42,615 nt of DNA from an uncultured Acetatifactor sp. GTDB lineage: Bacteria > Bacillota > Clostridia > Lachnospirales > Lachnospiraceae. The notes beneath the pieces are model-generated. The model worked only from the letters and a program-made list of their open reading frames with translations, was not told where the DNA came from and did no database searches. This document shows, in pieces, positions 34,446 to 42,253 of the stretch (position 1 is the stretch's first letter; each line of letters starts with the position of its first letter). The DNA lies in contig CAKRZO010000027.1 in assembly GCA_934433135.1 (NCBI GenBank), positions 1 to 42,615 of the forward strand, in the 5' to 3' direction. Both the position numbers and the translations under genes were made by a program.

Positions 34446-35546
34446 ATGGGAAAAGCAATGAGAAAATTACGCGCCGGGATTATCGGGCTGGCACACATTC
34501 ATGCCAGACTGATGATTCGTGATCTGGACAAAAACAAAGACAGAGTGGAAATCGTGGGGATGGCGGATTATCCGCCTTTTACCAGGGAAGAACTGGAAAA
34601 GCGACTGGAAATGAATACCTATGCGCCGACAGAAGGGCAGCCGATACCGGTATGGGAGGATTATAAGGAGTTGCTGAAGCAGGATCTGGATCTTGCTATC
34701 GTATGCAGCGATATCAAGGATCATGCCGCAATTACGGAAGAGATCCTGGCGGCCGACATCCATACCATTATCGAAAAGCCTATGGCTTTGGATATGGAAG
34801 ATGCCAAAAGGATGTACCGGGCTTATAAGAAAAGCAACGCAGAGCTTTATATCAACTGGCCGGTTGCCTGGTTCCCTTCTTTCCGAAAAGCAAAGGAGCT
34901 TGCAGACAGCAGAATCGCAGGCGAGGTCTTAAGAGTACAGTATCGAAGCCCCTCTACCAGAGGACCGTACCGGCTCAATGAATATACGCCGAGAGAATTG
35001 TCACAGCTGTGGTGGTACCAGCATGACAGGGGTGGAGGCTCCATTTGCGACTACGCGGGATATGGCTGCCTTCTGACTACCTGGTTTGCCGGAAAAACAG
35101 CGAAAAGCGTATACGGACTGAAGAAAAATTTCTTCCATCCATTTTCCGATATTGAAGATTATGCCTGCTTTACCATTGATTTCGGACATTGCGTGGGATT
35201 GGCGGAAGGTTCCTGGTCTACTTTGAATAATGGCCAGATTCCAACAGGACCCGTGATCTACGGTACGGAAGGCGTGATTGTGGCAGACCGGTTTTTGCCA
35301 CAGGTTAAGGTATACAGGGATCTGCTTCCTTATCAGCCCTCACCGGAACCGAATGCGGTTTACGAGACCGAGCCGGTATCGGAGGATATCATTTCCCATG
35401 TGGTACAGGTATTGCTGGATGGCGCACAGCCGAATGAACTGATTACTCCGGAGTTTAACATGAAGGCGCAGGCGGCCTTTGACGCCGGAAGAAGATCCTG
35501 TGAAACAGGAAAAGTGGAACCTACGATCGACCCGTTCCAGTTTTAA
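34446..35546 (+). CDS. Gfo/Idh/MocA family oxidoreductase (2)
   Basis: A 366-residue member of the family with a histidine-rich Rossmann loop (AGIIGLAHIHARL), EKP at 110-112, VNWP-like INWPVAWFPSF and the block WWYQHDRGGGSICDYAGYGCL in place of the classical G-hydrophobic-H motif. The same blocks occur in the fourth oxidoreductase (41017-42180), so the two are close paralogues, whereas (1) and (3) belong to other branches. GGGAGG lies just before the ATG. Confidence 0.88.
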   Translation: MGKAMRKLRAGIIGLAHIHARLMIRDLDKNKDRVEIVGMADYPPFTREELEKRLEMNTYAPTEGQPIPVWEDYKELLKQDLDLAIVCSDIKDHAAITEEILAADIHTIIEKPMALDMEDAKRMYRAYKKSNAELYINWPVAWFPSFRKAKELADSRIAGEVLRVQYRSPSTRGPYRLNEYTPRELSQLWWYQHDRGGGSICDYAGYGCLLTTWFAGKTAKSVYGLKKNFFHPFSDIEDYACFTIDFGHCVGLAEGSWSTLNNGQIPTGPVIYGTEGVIVADRFLPQVKVYRDLLPYQPSPEPNAVYETEPVSEDIISHVVQVLLDGAQPNELITPEFNMKAQAAFDAGRRSCETGKVEPTIDPFQF

Positions 35547-35739
35547 CAAAAGAAAAATAAAATGGAACGGAAATAGAACGAAGTATAAATAGAGCGCAAC
35601 GTAAAAGGAGCGGAAACGGGAATAAAACAAAGCGTAAAGAAAACGGAACAGAAAAACGAAACGTAAAAGAAGCGGGAACAAGCGGAAAAGAAAAAACGAA
35701 ACAAGAACAGAATAAGCGTTCAGGAAAGGCGGGAAAGAA
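35547..35739. other. Purine-rich, T-poor spacer
   Basis: 193 bp made almost wholly of A and G on the plus strand, with recurring AACGGAA / GCGGAAA / ACGTAAAAG-like words. No ORF with coding character and no hairpin. It ends with GGAAAGGCGGGAAAGAA as ribosome site for the next gene. Confidence 0.6.
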
Positions 35740-36858
35740 ATGAGTAAATTAAGAGTGGCTGTAATCGGCACGGGTATGATTGCAAACAGTGCGCATTTTC
35801 CGGCACTGAATATTTTAAGGCAGGAAGGGCTGGTAGAGGTAGTCGGAGTGGCGGATATCCGTCCGGAGGCGGCGAAGGAGACCGCAGAACGGTATCAGGT
35901 ACCGAAGTTCTACCAGGATCCGCAGCAGATGTTAGATGAGCTGCATCCGGATTTTGTGGCGGTATGCACCCCGAATTGCTATCATAAAGAATGGACCATC
36001 AAAGCGTTAAAGGCCGGCGCACACGTAGCCTGTGAGAAGCCTATGGCATTGACGCTAAAAGACGCACAGGAAATGTGGCAGACGGCACGGGAGTGCGGAA
36101 GGATGCTTTTCCCCTGCCAGTGCATGAGATGGAGAAATTATATGCAGCGATCCAAAGAGCTGGTGGATGCGGGAGCGCTGGGTGACATTTATTTTTCCGA
36201 TATCGAATTTATCCGCAGAATCGGAATTCCCACCTGGGGAATGTTCCATATGAAGGAACACAATTTCGGAGGGCCGTTCTGTGATCTGGGCGTTCATCTG
36301 ATTGACTCCCTGCTTTGGATTGTGGGAGATAAAAAGGTAAAAGCCGTCTCGGGAAGCGCTTACACCAAAATCGCAAATCAGGGAGAGGATATCCTTTTAA
36401 GCATTGCGGAGAGCGGCGCTTACACGGGAACATTTACTCCCAGGCCTTATGATTATCATGAATTTAATGTTGAGGATTTTGCAACCGGATTCTTACGTCT
36501 GGAGGATGGCATGAGCGTCAATTTCAAGTTCTCCTGGGCACTTAATCTGCCGACTACCAATCTGGATATGGTCATCTGCGGAGATAAGGGAGGCCTTAGC
36601 GTAAACAAGGAAAGGCTGTACAAAAATATCGGCAGATTCCAGTCGGAATGTGATATGAAATGGTTTGACAACGGAGCCTATAAGGGAGCTGCTTTTGAAC
36701 AGCACCGTTATATGTACCGGAATATTATCAATACCATTCTGGGCAAAGAAGAATACCTGATCAAGGAGCATCAGAACATGGAAGTAACCAAGGCGATCGA
36801 ATGCTTCTACAAATCGGCGGAACTGGGACGCGAGGTGACGGTACAGGAAATTCTTTAA
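35740..36858 (+). CDS. Gfo/Idh/MocA family oxidoreductase (3)
   Basis: A 372-residue classical family member: Rossmann VAVIGTGMIANSAHFPAL (6-23), VADIRPE with Asp39, EKP at 99-101, and the LGVHLIDSLLWIVG block supplying the catalytic His. Probably part of the same carbohydrate pathway as its neighbours, although a 193-bp spacer separates it from (2). Convergent with the AraC gene, 19 bp away, with no evident terminator between them. Confidence 0.9.
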   Translation: MSKLRVAVIGTGMIANSAHFPALNILRQEGLVEVVGVADIRPEAAKETAERYQVPKFYQDPQQMLDELHPDFVAVCTPNCYHKEWTIKALKAGAHVACEKPMALTLKDAQEMWQTARECGRMLFPCQCMRWRNYMQRSKELVDAGALGDIYFSDIEFIRRIGIPTWGMFHMKEHNFGGPFCDLGVHLIDSLLWIVGDKKVKAVSGSAYTKIANQGEDILLSIAESGAYTGTFTPRPYDYHEFNVEDFATGFLRLEDGMSVNFKFSWALNLPTTNLDMVICGDKGGLSVNKERLYKNIGRFQSECDMKWFDNGAYKGAAFEQHRYMYRNIINTILGKEEYLIKEHQNMEVTKAIECFYKSAELGREVTVQEIL

Positions 36859-36877
36859 AAATTATGCAAGGGTTTTC

Positions 36878-37801
36878 TCACGGCTTTTGTTCTTCCGAGT
36901 AGTGAGTGGTGCGAAAACGGTAAGCGGACGGCGTTTCTCCGGTACATTTGATAAATACTTTGGTAAAATAGTGCTGGCTGGTAAAGCCAAGCTCATCGGA
37001 AATCTCACCGATGGTCAGCTGAGGCTGGTAAAATAATAAATCCTTGGCCTGTGCGATTTTGTAATCTGTGATATAATGAACCGGAGTCATGCCGAAAGCA
37101 TCCTTGAAATAGCGGATCAATTGCTGTTTGGAAACATTGCAATATCCGGCCAGATCGTCTAGGGAGATTTTTTCGGTGTAGCGGCTGCGGATGTAGCGGA
37201 TGGCTCTTACCAGATTGGGCGGTATCTGCTCGACCGTGTAAAGGGCTGCATCGCCGGAAAGGTCGTCTATCGTTTTCTGCGACAAGACAGACAAAATGCC
37301 GCACAGAACGATAGACGACTGCAGTTCGCACAGAAAAGGCCTTCGATTGGAAAACAGAGAAATCTCTTTTAAACGGGAAAGCAGATTCTCTTCGGCGGAA
37401 AAGGTAAAATGATTCTGCAGATAAATGAGATTCTGCTGTGTCCAGCCATGGGTATCGTTTAAAACCTGATTTTCCAGAAGCTTTTTTACCTGATTCAACT
37501 TACGGATGAGGCCGCCGGCATCGTATTCCTCCGCTTTTTTCGAAAAGGAAAAATGAATATAAAACATGGTACACAGGCTGTTGTCAAGGCTGCGTCTGGT
37601 GTAGGGATGATTGGCGGGGATAAAGAAAACATCCCCTTTATTGATCTGGTAGGTTTCGCCGTCAAAGGTGATAAGGCAGGAGCCTTCCTGAATAAAAATC
37701 AGGATATTATGCTTCTCGGCAATCTGCCAGACCGTGTTACGGGTGACAGAGTAGCAGTTGGTAATTAAGGGGAATTCATTCATCTGGAATAAATAAAACA
37801 T
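36878..37801 (-). CDS. AraC family transcriptional regulator
   Basis: A 307-residue regulator. The N-terminal cupin (about 20-90, FIQEGSCLITFDGETYQINKGDVFFIPANHPY) would sense a sugar or related ligand. The C-terminal double helix-turn-helix spans about 205-300 (ISLDDLAGYCNVSKQQLIRYFK and LTIGEISDELGFTSQHYFTKVF). AAGGAAGGG precedes the ATG. It is adjacent to the oxidoreductase genes and probably activates them, perhaps via the duplicated promoter modules; this is inference. It is 77 bp downstream of hicB on the same strand, so it may also receive readthrough. Confidence 0.93.
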   Translation of the reverse strand: MFYLFQMNEFPLITNCYSVTRNTVWQIAEKHNILIFIQEGSCLITFDGETYQINKGDVFFIPANHPYTRRSLDNSLCTMFYIHFSFSKKAEEYDAGGLIRKLNQVKKLLENQVLNDTHGWTQQNLIYLQNHFTFSAEENLLSRLKEISLFSNRRPFLCELQSSIVLCGILSVLSQKTIDDLSGDAALYTVEQIPPNLVRAIRYIRSRYTEKISLDDLAGYCNVSKQQLIRYFKDAFGMTPVHYITDYKIAQAKDLLFYQPQLTIGEISDELGFTSQHYFTKVFIKCTGETPSAYRFRTTHYSEEQKP

Positions 37802-37878
37802 ACGGCAACCCTTCCTTAAAATGATGATGCTTAACTTAAATTATGGTTTCGCTGTTTTCCGTTCTTGGTACTTTGTCT

Positions 37879-38274
37879 TTATGCCTGTATTTTTTTTAGT
37901 AATGCTTCCTGTAGAACCTGGGAAAAATTAATTCCCATGGAAGAAGCTTTTTCATCCAGCCAGCCAGGAATGCTTAAGGTTTTCTTTACCGATTTGCTGT
38001 TAAACTTCTTCTGGTATTCCAGAGTGTCACAGGCAATAAAGTTCACAAACTCTCCCTCTGTCAATGGAATATCTGCAGGTTTGGACGGTTCCGGAATTTC
38101 CTTTCCGTCCTTCTCGTATCCGTACATAACAAGCGCAAGGGCATCTTCCGCCATTTCAATTCCGTCTTCTATGGATTCTCCGCAAGTATAACATCCCTCC
38201 AGATCGGGAAAATTAATAGAGTACTGTCCGTCTTCCTCTGCAGTAAAAATCGCCGGATAAGCATATTTTGCCAT
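37879..38274 (-). CDS. hicB: HicB family antitoxin
   Basis: A 131-residue antitoxin with the partial RNase-H-like HicB fold at the N-terminus (YPAIFTAEEDGQYSINFPDLEGCYTCGESIEDGIEMAEDAL) and a C-terminal DNA-binding ribbon-helix-helix/HTH-like tail (TLSIPGWLDEKASSMGINFSQVLQEAL). It would neutralise HicA and repress the hicAB promoter. GGAGACACTAAG precedes the ATG. It lies 58 bp downstream of hicA. Confidence 0.92.
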   Translation of the reverse strand: MAKYAYPAIFTAEEDGQYSINFPDLEGCYTCGESIEDGIEMAEDALALVMYGYEKDGKEIPEPSKPADIPLTEGEFVNFIACDTLEYQKKFNSKSVKKTLSIPGWLDEKASSMGINFSQVLQEALLKKIQA

Positions 38275-38332
38275 CTTAGTGTCTCCTTTTTGTTCTTAGT
38301 ATTTTGATTCTATTTTTATTGTCTGCGGAAAT

Positions 38333-38512
38333 TTACAGCCCCGCATCTTTTAGTATGCTTTTCAGTGTCCCTGCCGGGATTTCTTTTTTGTGTCGCGGTA
38401 CCGGAAATTCTTTTCCGGTAATCGGGCTGTGCCATATATCGTGCCTGGTTCCGTTTCTCTCCAATTTGCATCCCGCTTTCTTTAGCATTTTCAGTAATTC
38501 TTGTGTTTTCAT
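38333..38512 (-). CDS. hicA: HicA family mRNA interferase toxin
   Basis: A 59-residue dsRBD-like toxin: MKTQELLKMLKKAGCKLERN, then GTRHDIWHSPITGKEFPVPRH and KEIPAGTLKSILKDAGL. The catalytic histidine is His24 in the GTRHDIW motif. HicA cleaves mRNA in translating cells when HicB is lost. GGGAGGA lies before the ATG, and a perfect consensus promoter is 20-50 bp upstream. All normal features are present, so the pair appears functional. Confidence 0.93.
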   Translation of the reverse strand: MKTQELLKMLKKAGCKLERNGTRHDIWHSPITGKEFPVPRHKKEIPAGTLKSILKDAGL

Positions 38513-38534
38513 TCGTCCTCCCCTCTATGTCTTT

Positions 38535-38563
38535 ATTATAATACGTGTCAATACGTATGTCAA
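38535..38563 (-). promoter_or_regulatory. Perfect sigma-A promoter and operator of hicAB
   Basis: On the minus strand, TTGACA-17-TATAAT (complement at 38558-38563 and 38535-38540). The spacer contains an inverted repeat ATACGT-N6-ACGTAT (38541-38558), ideally positioned for HicB autorepression. Confidence 0.88.
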
Positions 38564-38593
38564 GCTTTTCTTTGATGTGTTTCTGCTCTTTGG

Positions 38594-38758
38594 TTGTAAC
38601 AGTTCACTCGTACGTTTATGCAGGCAGATTCCATGCTTGCATGAGAAGATGCCTGTGTAAATGTACGAAGGGAGCGCCATTTATATGAGCCTCGCATCTT
38701 CCAGATGCGACAATGGCTGCAAAACATGCGAAAAGTTTTGCGAATGGCGCGTGTGGAC
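38594..38758. repeat. Hairpin-rich dispersed repeat, copy B
   Basis: Inverted relative to copy A. It begins TTGTAACAGTTCA, contains the stem TCGTAC..TTTATGCAGGCA / TGCCTGTGTAAA.GTACGA (38609-38669), CGCATCT-TCC-AGATGCG (38692-38709) and an inner GCGCCATT / AATGGCGC pair, and ends GCGCGTGTGGAC. It fills the space between hicA and the AAA ATPase gene. Confidence 0.8.
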
Positions 38759-38799
38759 GGTAACCTTTGGTTTACTTAAGTTGCGCCGGTGCAATTTTG

Positions 38800-40584
38800 C
38801 TATGCGAGAGTTCGCAGGTATTCTTCCACGTTCTGGTACTGGATGCCATCTATTATCTGGTCCTCTCCGCGATAGAGGACGAATTTTCCGGTGATAGGGC
38901 CGTAGCGGTGCTCCGTCAAGGCACATTTTTCCTCATTGATCAGATGGCGGTACTGGTATGGAACCGCTTCCTTGCTGTGCTTGATCTCGAAAATCCGGCA
39001 GGAGCCTGTTTCCGGGTCAAACACCACCATATCAAATTCCCCAATGGGGAATTGCAGGACAAACACCTGCATCCCGGGATTTGCAAGCTTGGTTTCCAAC
39101 AGGACAATATCTTCCAGCATTCGGCCCCTGATCTCGTTTAAGATGCGTCCCTGCACGGCGGTTCGCTCCGCCAGAGACAATGCGCTGAACGTCTCATCCA
39201 GCAGCAGGCTGTGGATCAGTGCATCTGCCTGTGCATAGCGCAAGCCGGGTTGTGCGAGTACAGTACGGCTGGATTTTGTGCCGACATCCGGCAGATGCAG
39301 CACATCGATTTCCTGCGTCAGATCCAGCAAATCCAGATATTCTTTGATCTCTGCCACGTGAGAAGCGTCAAGCACCACCGTTTGTTCCGTTTTGTTGCGG
39401 ATCTCCAGCAGCTTTCGCAGACTGTCGGTCACAGCTACAAGGTTAATACGATCAAGGATGTCCGTAGGGTTCTTGCGATCCCGCCGTAGATTGTTGGCAG
39501 AAATCCCAAGATCATGGGACTTCCAGTCCTGCGTCAGCACATCCAGCGTGAAGCGGTGGTTGATGTCTTCTACGACACGGTTTATGGCGCTGGTCAGCTC
39601 ATTCTTGTCGTATAGATCCCGTAGATGGCGGAAATGTCCCTCATACTGATAGCAGCGCAGGGAGTGCTGCATGTTGCGGGCAATGGCAGTGACCACATAT
39701 TCATCAGCGCTTTCCTTACTGGCAAACGTAGAAGTTTGATTGTAGTGGATGCCGCCAAGGCTCATGGTGCCGCCGTATCGGATATTCTCATCGATGCCGT
39801 GGATACCGAGAACAGATTCGAACTCCCGGTAGGGAATGAAGGTCGTGTGCAGCAGAATACAGCGGTCGTAGAGCTGTTCATCTTCGGTGAAGAGAAAGCC
39901 AAGCGAGTCTGTGCCGGAGAGTACGATTTTCATGCCGCAGGCCGCAAACACATCAGAGAACAGTGCCGCACCTTCGATGAAATCCTCCAGCAACGTTACT
40001 TCATCAAGGAATACATAACGGAAGCCTTGTGCTTCCAATAACTTGAGGTCATGGTTCACATCCGCCAGCGAATCTCTTGCGGTGATCTGAAGGAATGCTG
40101 CCTTGGCAAGTTCCGTATCGTTCATTTCCGCAAAAATCTGACGGATCAAGGTGGTTTTGCCTGTTCGGCGCAGACCGTAGAGAATGAGCACTTTGTCCAG
40201 TGGTTCGCCGTAGATGAAATCTTGCAGTTGCCGGAAACACTCGCGTTTGCGGTAGCCGCAGACAGGTGCCGCGAAAGAGCGCAGCATCTTTCCGGTACGG
40301 ATGTTGGTAATAAAAGCAGAGTTGTCCATGGTTTTTGCTTTCGGCAGATGTTTTTCAAGAGCCTTTAGTTCCTGCTCCAGTTCCTTCCGCTGTTTTATTT
40401 GAGTACGGAAATTCTCTACTTCACCAGCGGGAATATACTTCTCCTGCCGTTTCCCGTTTTCCGTCCAACGATGGTAAAAATATTCTTTTCCATTGATGGT
40501 TTTCCTTGTAATGGAACCTGCGGGCAGATTTGAAATTTGCTGCTCCAGCTCTGACTTCTGGATTTGTATTTCGGATAATTTCAT
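38800..40584 (-). CDS. AAA_14-type ATPase with C-terminal PD-(D/E)XK-like domain
   Basis: A 594-residue protein. An N-terminal basic coiled segment resembling DUF6788 (ISNLPAGSITRKTINGKEYFYHRW) precedes a P-loop at GLRRTGKTT (137-145) and Walker B YVFLDEVTLLED (190-201, Asp194/Glu195), a sensor-1-like IVLSGTDSLG, then a winged-helix-like linker (about 300-400). The C-terminal part has Glu491, Asp518 and EIK (533-535) in the order of PD-(D/E)XK nucleases (GEFDMVVFDPETGSCRIFEIKHS). Such DUF4143-like ATPases are widespread and of unknown role; links to mobile DNA or defence have been suspected. GGAGG precedes the ATG. GC content is higher than in neighbouring genes (for instance CGC, CTG and CAG use), which suggests transfer. 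Confidence 0.8.
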   Translation of the reverse strand: MKLSEIQIQKSELEQQISNLPAGSITRKTINGKEYFYHRWTENGKRQEKYIPAGEVENFRTQIKQRKELEQELKALEKHLPKAKTMDNSAFITNIRTGKMLRSFAAPVCGYRKRECFRQLQDFIYGEPLDKVLILYGLRRTGKTTLIRQIFAEMNDTELAKAAFLQITARDSLADVNHDLKLLEAQGFRYVFLDEVTLLEDFIEGAALFSDVFAACGMKIVLSGTDSLGFLFTEDEQLYDRCILLHTTFIPYREFESVLGIHGIDENIRYGGTMSLGGIHYNQTSTFASKESADEYVVTAIARNMQHSLRCYQYEGHFRHLRDLYDKNELTSAINRVVEDINHRFTLDVLTQDWKSHDLGISANNLRRDRKNPTDILDRINLVAVTDSLRKLLEIRNKTEQTVVLDASHVAEIKEYLDLLDLTQEIDVLHLPDVGTKSSRTVLAQPGLRYAQADALIHSLLLDETFSALSLAERTAVQGRILNEIRGRMLEDIVLLETKLANPGMQVFVLQFPIGEFDMVVFDPETGSCRIFEIKHSKEAVPYQYRHLINEEKCALTEHRYGPITGKFVLYRGEDQIIDGIQYQNVEEYLRTLA

Positions 40585-40618
40585 AGCGCACCTCCTGTGA
40601 GATACTATTCTATGTAAA

Positions 40619-40665
40619 ATTATACCCCATTATACCCACAAAATCAAGGGTATAATGGGGTATAA
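40619..40665 (-). promoter_or_regulatory. ATPase promoter covered by a perfect 18-bp inverted repeat
   Basis: On the minus strand TTGATT (40642-40647) -17- TATAAT (40619-40624). TTATACCCCATTATACCC (40620-40637) and its exact reverse complement (40648-40665) flank a 10-bp centre; each arm holds two TATACCC heptads, so four in all. They cover the -10, the spacer and the bases upstream of the -35. A strong operator is likely; a cruciform or transposon-end role is possible. Confidence 0.8.
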
Positions 40666-40728
40666 CAGGATAAACCTGCCTGCAAAGTTTGCAAATCTCA
40701 AGAAGAATAAAAAAACTCATTTGATCCC

Positions 40729-40829
40729 TATGTTAATATAATGCAAAAATCTGAGCATATATCACATTGAATTACCGGAACGATTTGATAAAATGAAAGT
40801 GTGGGATGTAAAAAAAGGTGTAAAAAATC
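40729..40829 (+). promoter_or_regulatory. Promoter module, copy 2
   Basis: TTGAAT (40767-40772), 16-bp spacer, TAAAAT (40789-40794) with TG one base upstream; nearly identical to 33120-33220. It is followed by GAGGAG (40843-40848) and a GTG at 40855, matching the position of the ribosome site in copy 1. Confidence 0.65.
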
Positions 40830-40877
40830 ACGTTGAAACATTGAGGAGATTAGCGTGAAAAAATACATTGAAATGCC

Positions 40878-40998
40878 ATCGCATCTAAGATGCGATTTTT
40901 CACACTGCAATTTGTTTCTGAGCGAAAACAAATTGCTTTTATGGCAGAAGAGAAATCGCCTGCGCGAATTTCTCTTCGCCACCTCGCGACAGAGTCGC
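40878..40998. repeat. Insert of four consecutive hairpins at the 5' end of an oxidoreductase gene
   Basis: ATCGCATCT-A-AGATGCGAT (40878-40896); GCAATTTGTTT / AAACAAATTGC (40907-40936); GAAGAGAAATCGC / GCGAATTTCTCTTC with one bulge (40947-40977); GCGAC-AGA-GTCGC (40986-40998). The frame from GTG 40855 stays open through all of it into the oxidoreductase. Confidence 0.7.
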
Positions 40999-41016
40999 TC
41001 GGAAATGAGGATTACT

Positions 41017-42180
41017 ATGATACGAGCAGCAATTGTGGGATTTTCCCATATGCATGTAAATGAAGTGGCACTTTACATTGACGGACAGCCGGATATGGAG
41101 CTGGTGGCAGTGTCGGATCTGTTTCCAATGGGAATATTTCCAATGGGAATATTTCCCATGGGAACGGAGGAACAGAGGCGTAAGGCTTATCGTTATACGC
41201 CTTTATGGAATCTGCAGAATGTACTGGATCATTACGCAGGCACGGCGGAAAAGCAAATGCATGATTTTTATTATGAAGACTATATTACGATGTTGGAACA
41301 GTGCCGGCCGGATATCGTATTCCTTCTGACAGAGAACCGGATGAAAGAACAGGCGGCGGAAGAAATCATCAAGCGGGGAATTACCCTTTGCATTGAAAAA
41401 CCGGTTGCGCAGACGCTGGAAGAAGCCAAACGGATCGAAGCACTGGCAGCCCGGTATGGCGTGGAGGTAGTGGTTAACTGGCCGGTTCTGTGGAGACCGT
41501 ATCTGCATAAAATGAAGGCAGCTATAGACAGCGGCATTATCGGAACACCGATAAAACTTCAGTATATCAACGGACACACGGGACCTTTGGGAAAAGGTGC
41601 AAAGCACAGAGGAGTTGCGGACAGCGCACAGGAAATGACCGATGAAGAAAGACAAAAGATCTGGTGGTACCAGCGCTCGAAAGGCGGCGGAGTTTTTCTG
41701 GACATTGCCTGCTATGGGTGCCTGTTTGCCAAATGGTTTTTGGGAGACGGAGAAAAAAGGGCATTTGCTTACGGTGCCAACCTGAATACTCCTTATGCGG
41801 ACGTGGAAGATAATTTCGCCGGAATTATCGAATATGCCGATAAGATGGCAGTCATCGAAGGGACCTGGACCACTCCAAGGGCGGTCATTCCGTCCGGACC
41901 TGTGGTTCTGGGAACCGACGGTGTTCTGGTCTGCACCGGCGGCGCGGAAAATCACCCGGATGTCCGGGCTTATGATATCTACGGGAAAGAGATTGTTCTT
42001 CCGGATACAGAACTTGCACCGCAGTTTCAGAACATGCCCTGGCAGTATGCACATCACGTAAAAACCGGCGAACCCATTCACCCTATGTTAACGTTGGCCG
42101 TAAATGTGGAAGTTATGGCGATGCTGGAGGCATTGATGAATTCCCAGACAGAACAAAAGAGTGTGGTCATTCCGAAATAG
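41017..42180 (+). CDS. Gfo/Idh/MocA family oxidoreductase (4), with tandem FPMGI repeats
   Basis: From ATG 41017 (GAGG at 41007-41010) the product is 387 residues beginning IRAAIVGFSHMHVNEVALYIDG, a Rossmann start with histidines like oxidoreductase (2). EKP, VNWPVLWRPYL and WWYQRSKGGGVFLDIACYGCL are shared with (2). After the second strand, VAVSDLFPMG continues with three FPMG units coded by a 15-bp tandem repeat (41122-41166), just where the cofactor's ribose is bound. The frame is open upstream to a GTG at 40855 with a strong GAGGAG site, which would add 54 residues encoded by the hairpin insert; family comparison supports 41017. Substrate unknown. Confidence 0.88.
   Translation: MIRAAIVGFSHMHVNEVALYIDGQPDMELVAVSDLFPMGIFPMGIFPMGTEEQRRKAYRYTPLWNLQNVLDHYAGTAEKQMHDFYYEDYITMLEQCRPDIVFLLTENRMKEQAAEEIIKRGITLCIEKPVAQTLEEAKRIEALAARYGVEVVVNWPVLWRPYLHKMKAAIDSGIIGTPIKLQYINGHTGPLGKGAKHRGVADSAQEMTDEERQKIWWYQRSKGGGVFLDIACYGCLFAKWFLGDGEKRAFAYGANLNTPYADVEDNFAGIIEYADKMAVIEGTWTTPRAVIPSGPVVLGTDGVLVCTGGAENHPDVRAYDIYGKEIVLPDTELAPQFQNMPWQYAHHVKTGEPIHPMLTLAVNVEVMAMLEALMNSQTEQKSVVIPK
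41122..41166 (+). repeat. 15-bp in-frame minisatellite (3 copies)
   Basis: TTTCCAATGGGAATA at 41122-41136 and 41137-41151, then TTTCCCATGGGAACG at 41152-41166. Two perfect copies plus one diverged copy, encoding FPMGI-FPMGI-FPMGT within oxidoreductase (4). Confidence 0.95.
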
Positions 42181-42205
42181 GATAAATTGCTGCAATGAAT
42201 GAAAA

Positions 42206-42235
42206 AATATAAGAAAATATAAGAAAATGTAAGAA
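42206..42235 (+). repeat. 10-bp tandem repeat (3 copies)
   Basis: AATATAAGAA, AATATAAGAA, AATGTAAGAA in the spacer before the last gene, ending beside the AAGGAG ribosome site (42238-42243). Confidence 0.9.
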
Positions 42236-42253
42236 AAAAGGAGTAAAACCAAG

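Noticed and set aside
38661..40368. Plus-strand open frames opposite the AAA_14 ATPase
   Set aside because: The minus-strand frame has P-loop and Walker B motifs and a strong promoter; the others are shadows made open by its higher GC content.
38800..40584. Transposase or integrase as part of a mobile element
   Set aside because: No DDE, tyrosine or serine recombinase motifs were seen here or elsewhere in the window; the gene is a P-loop ATPase.
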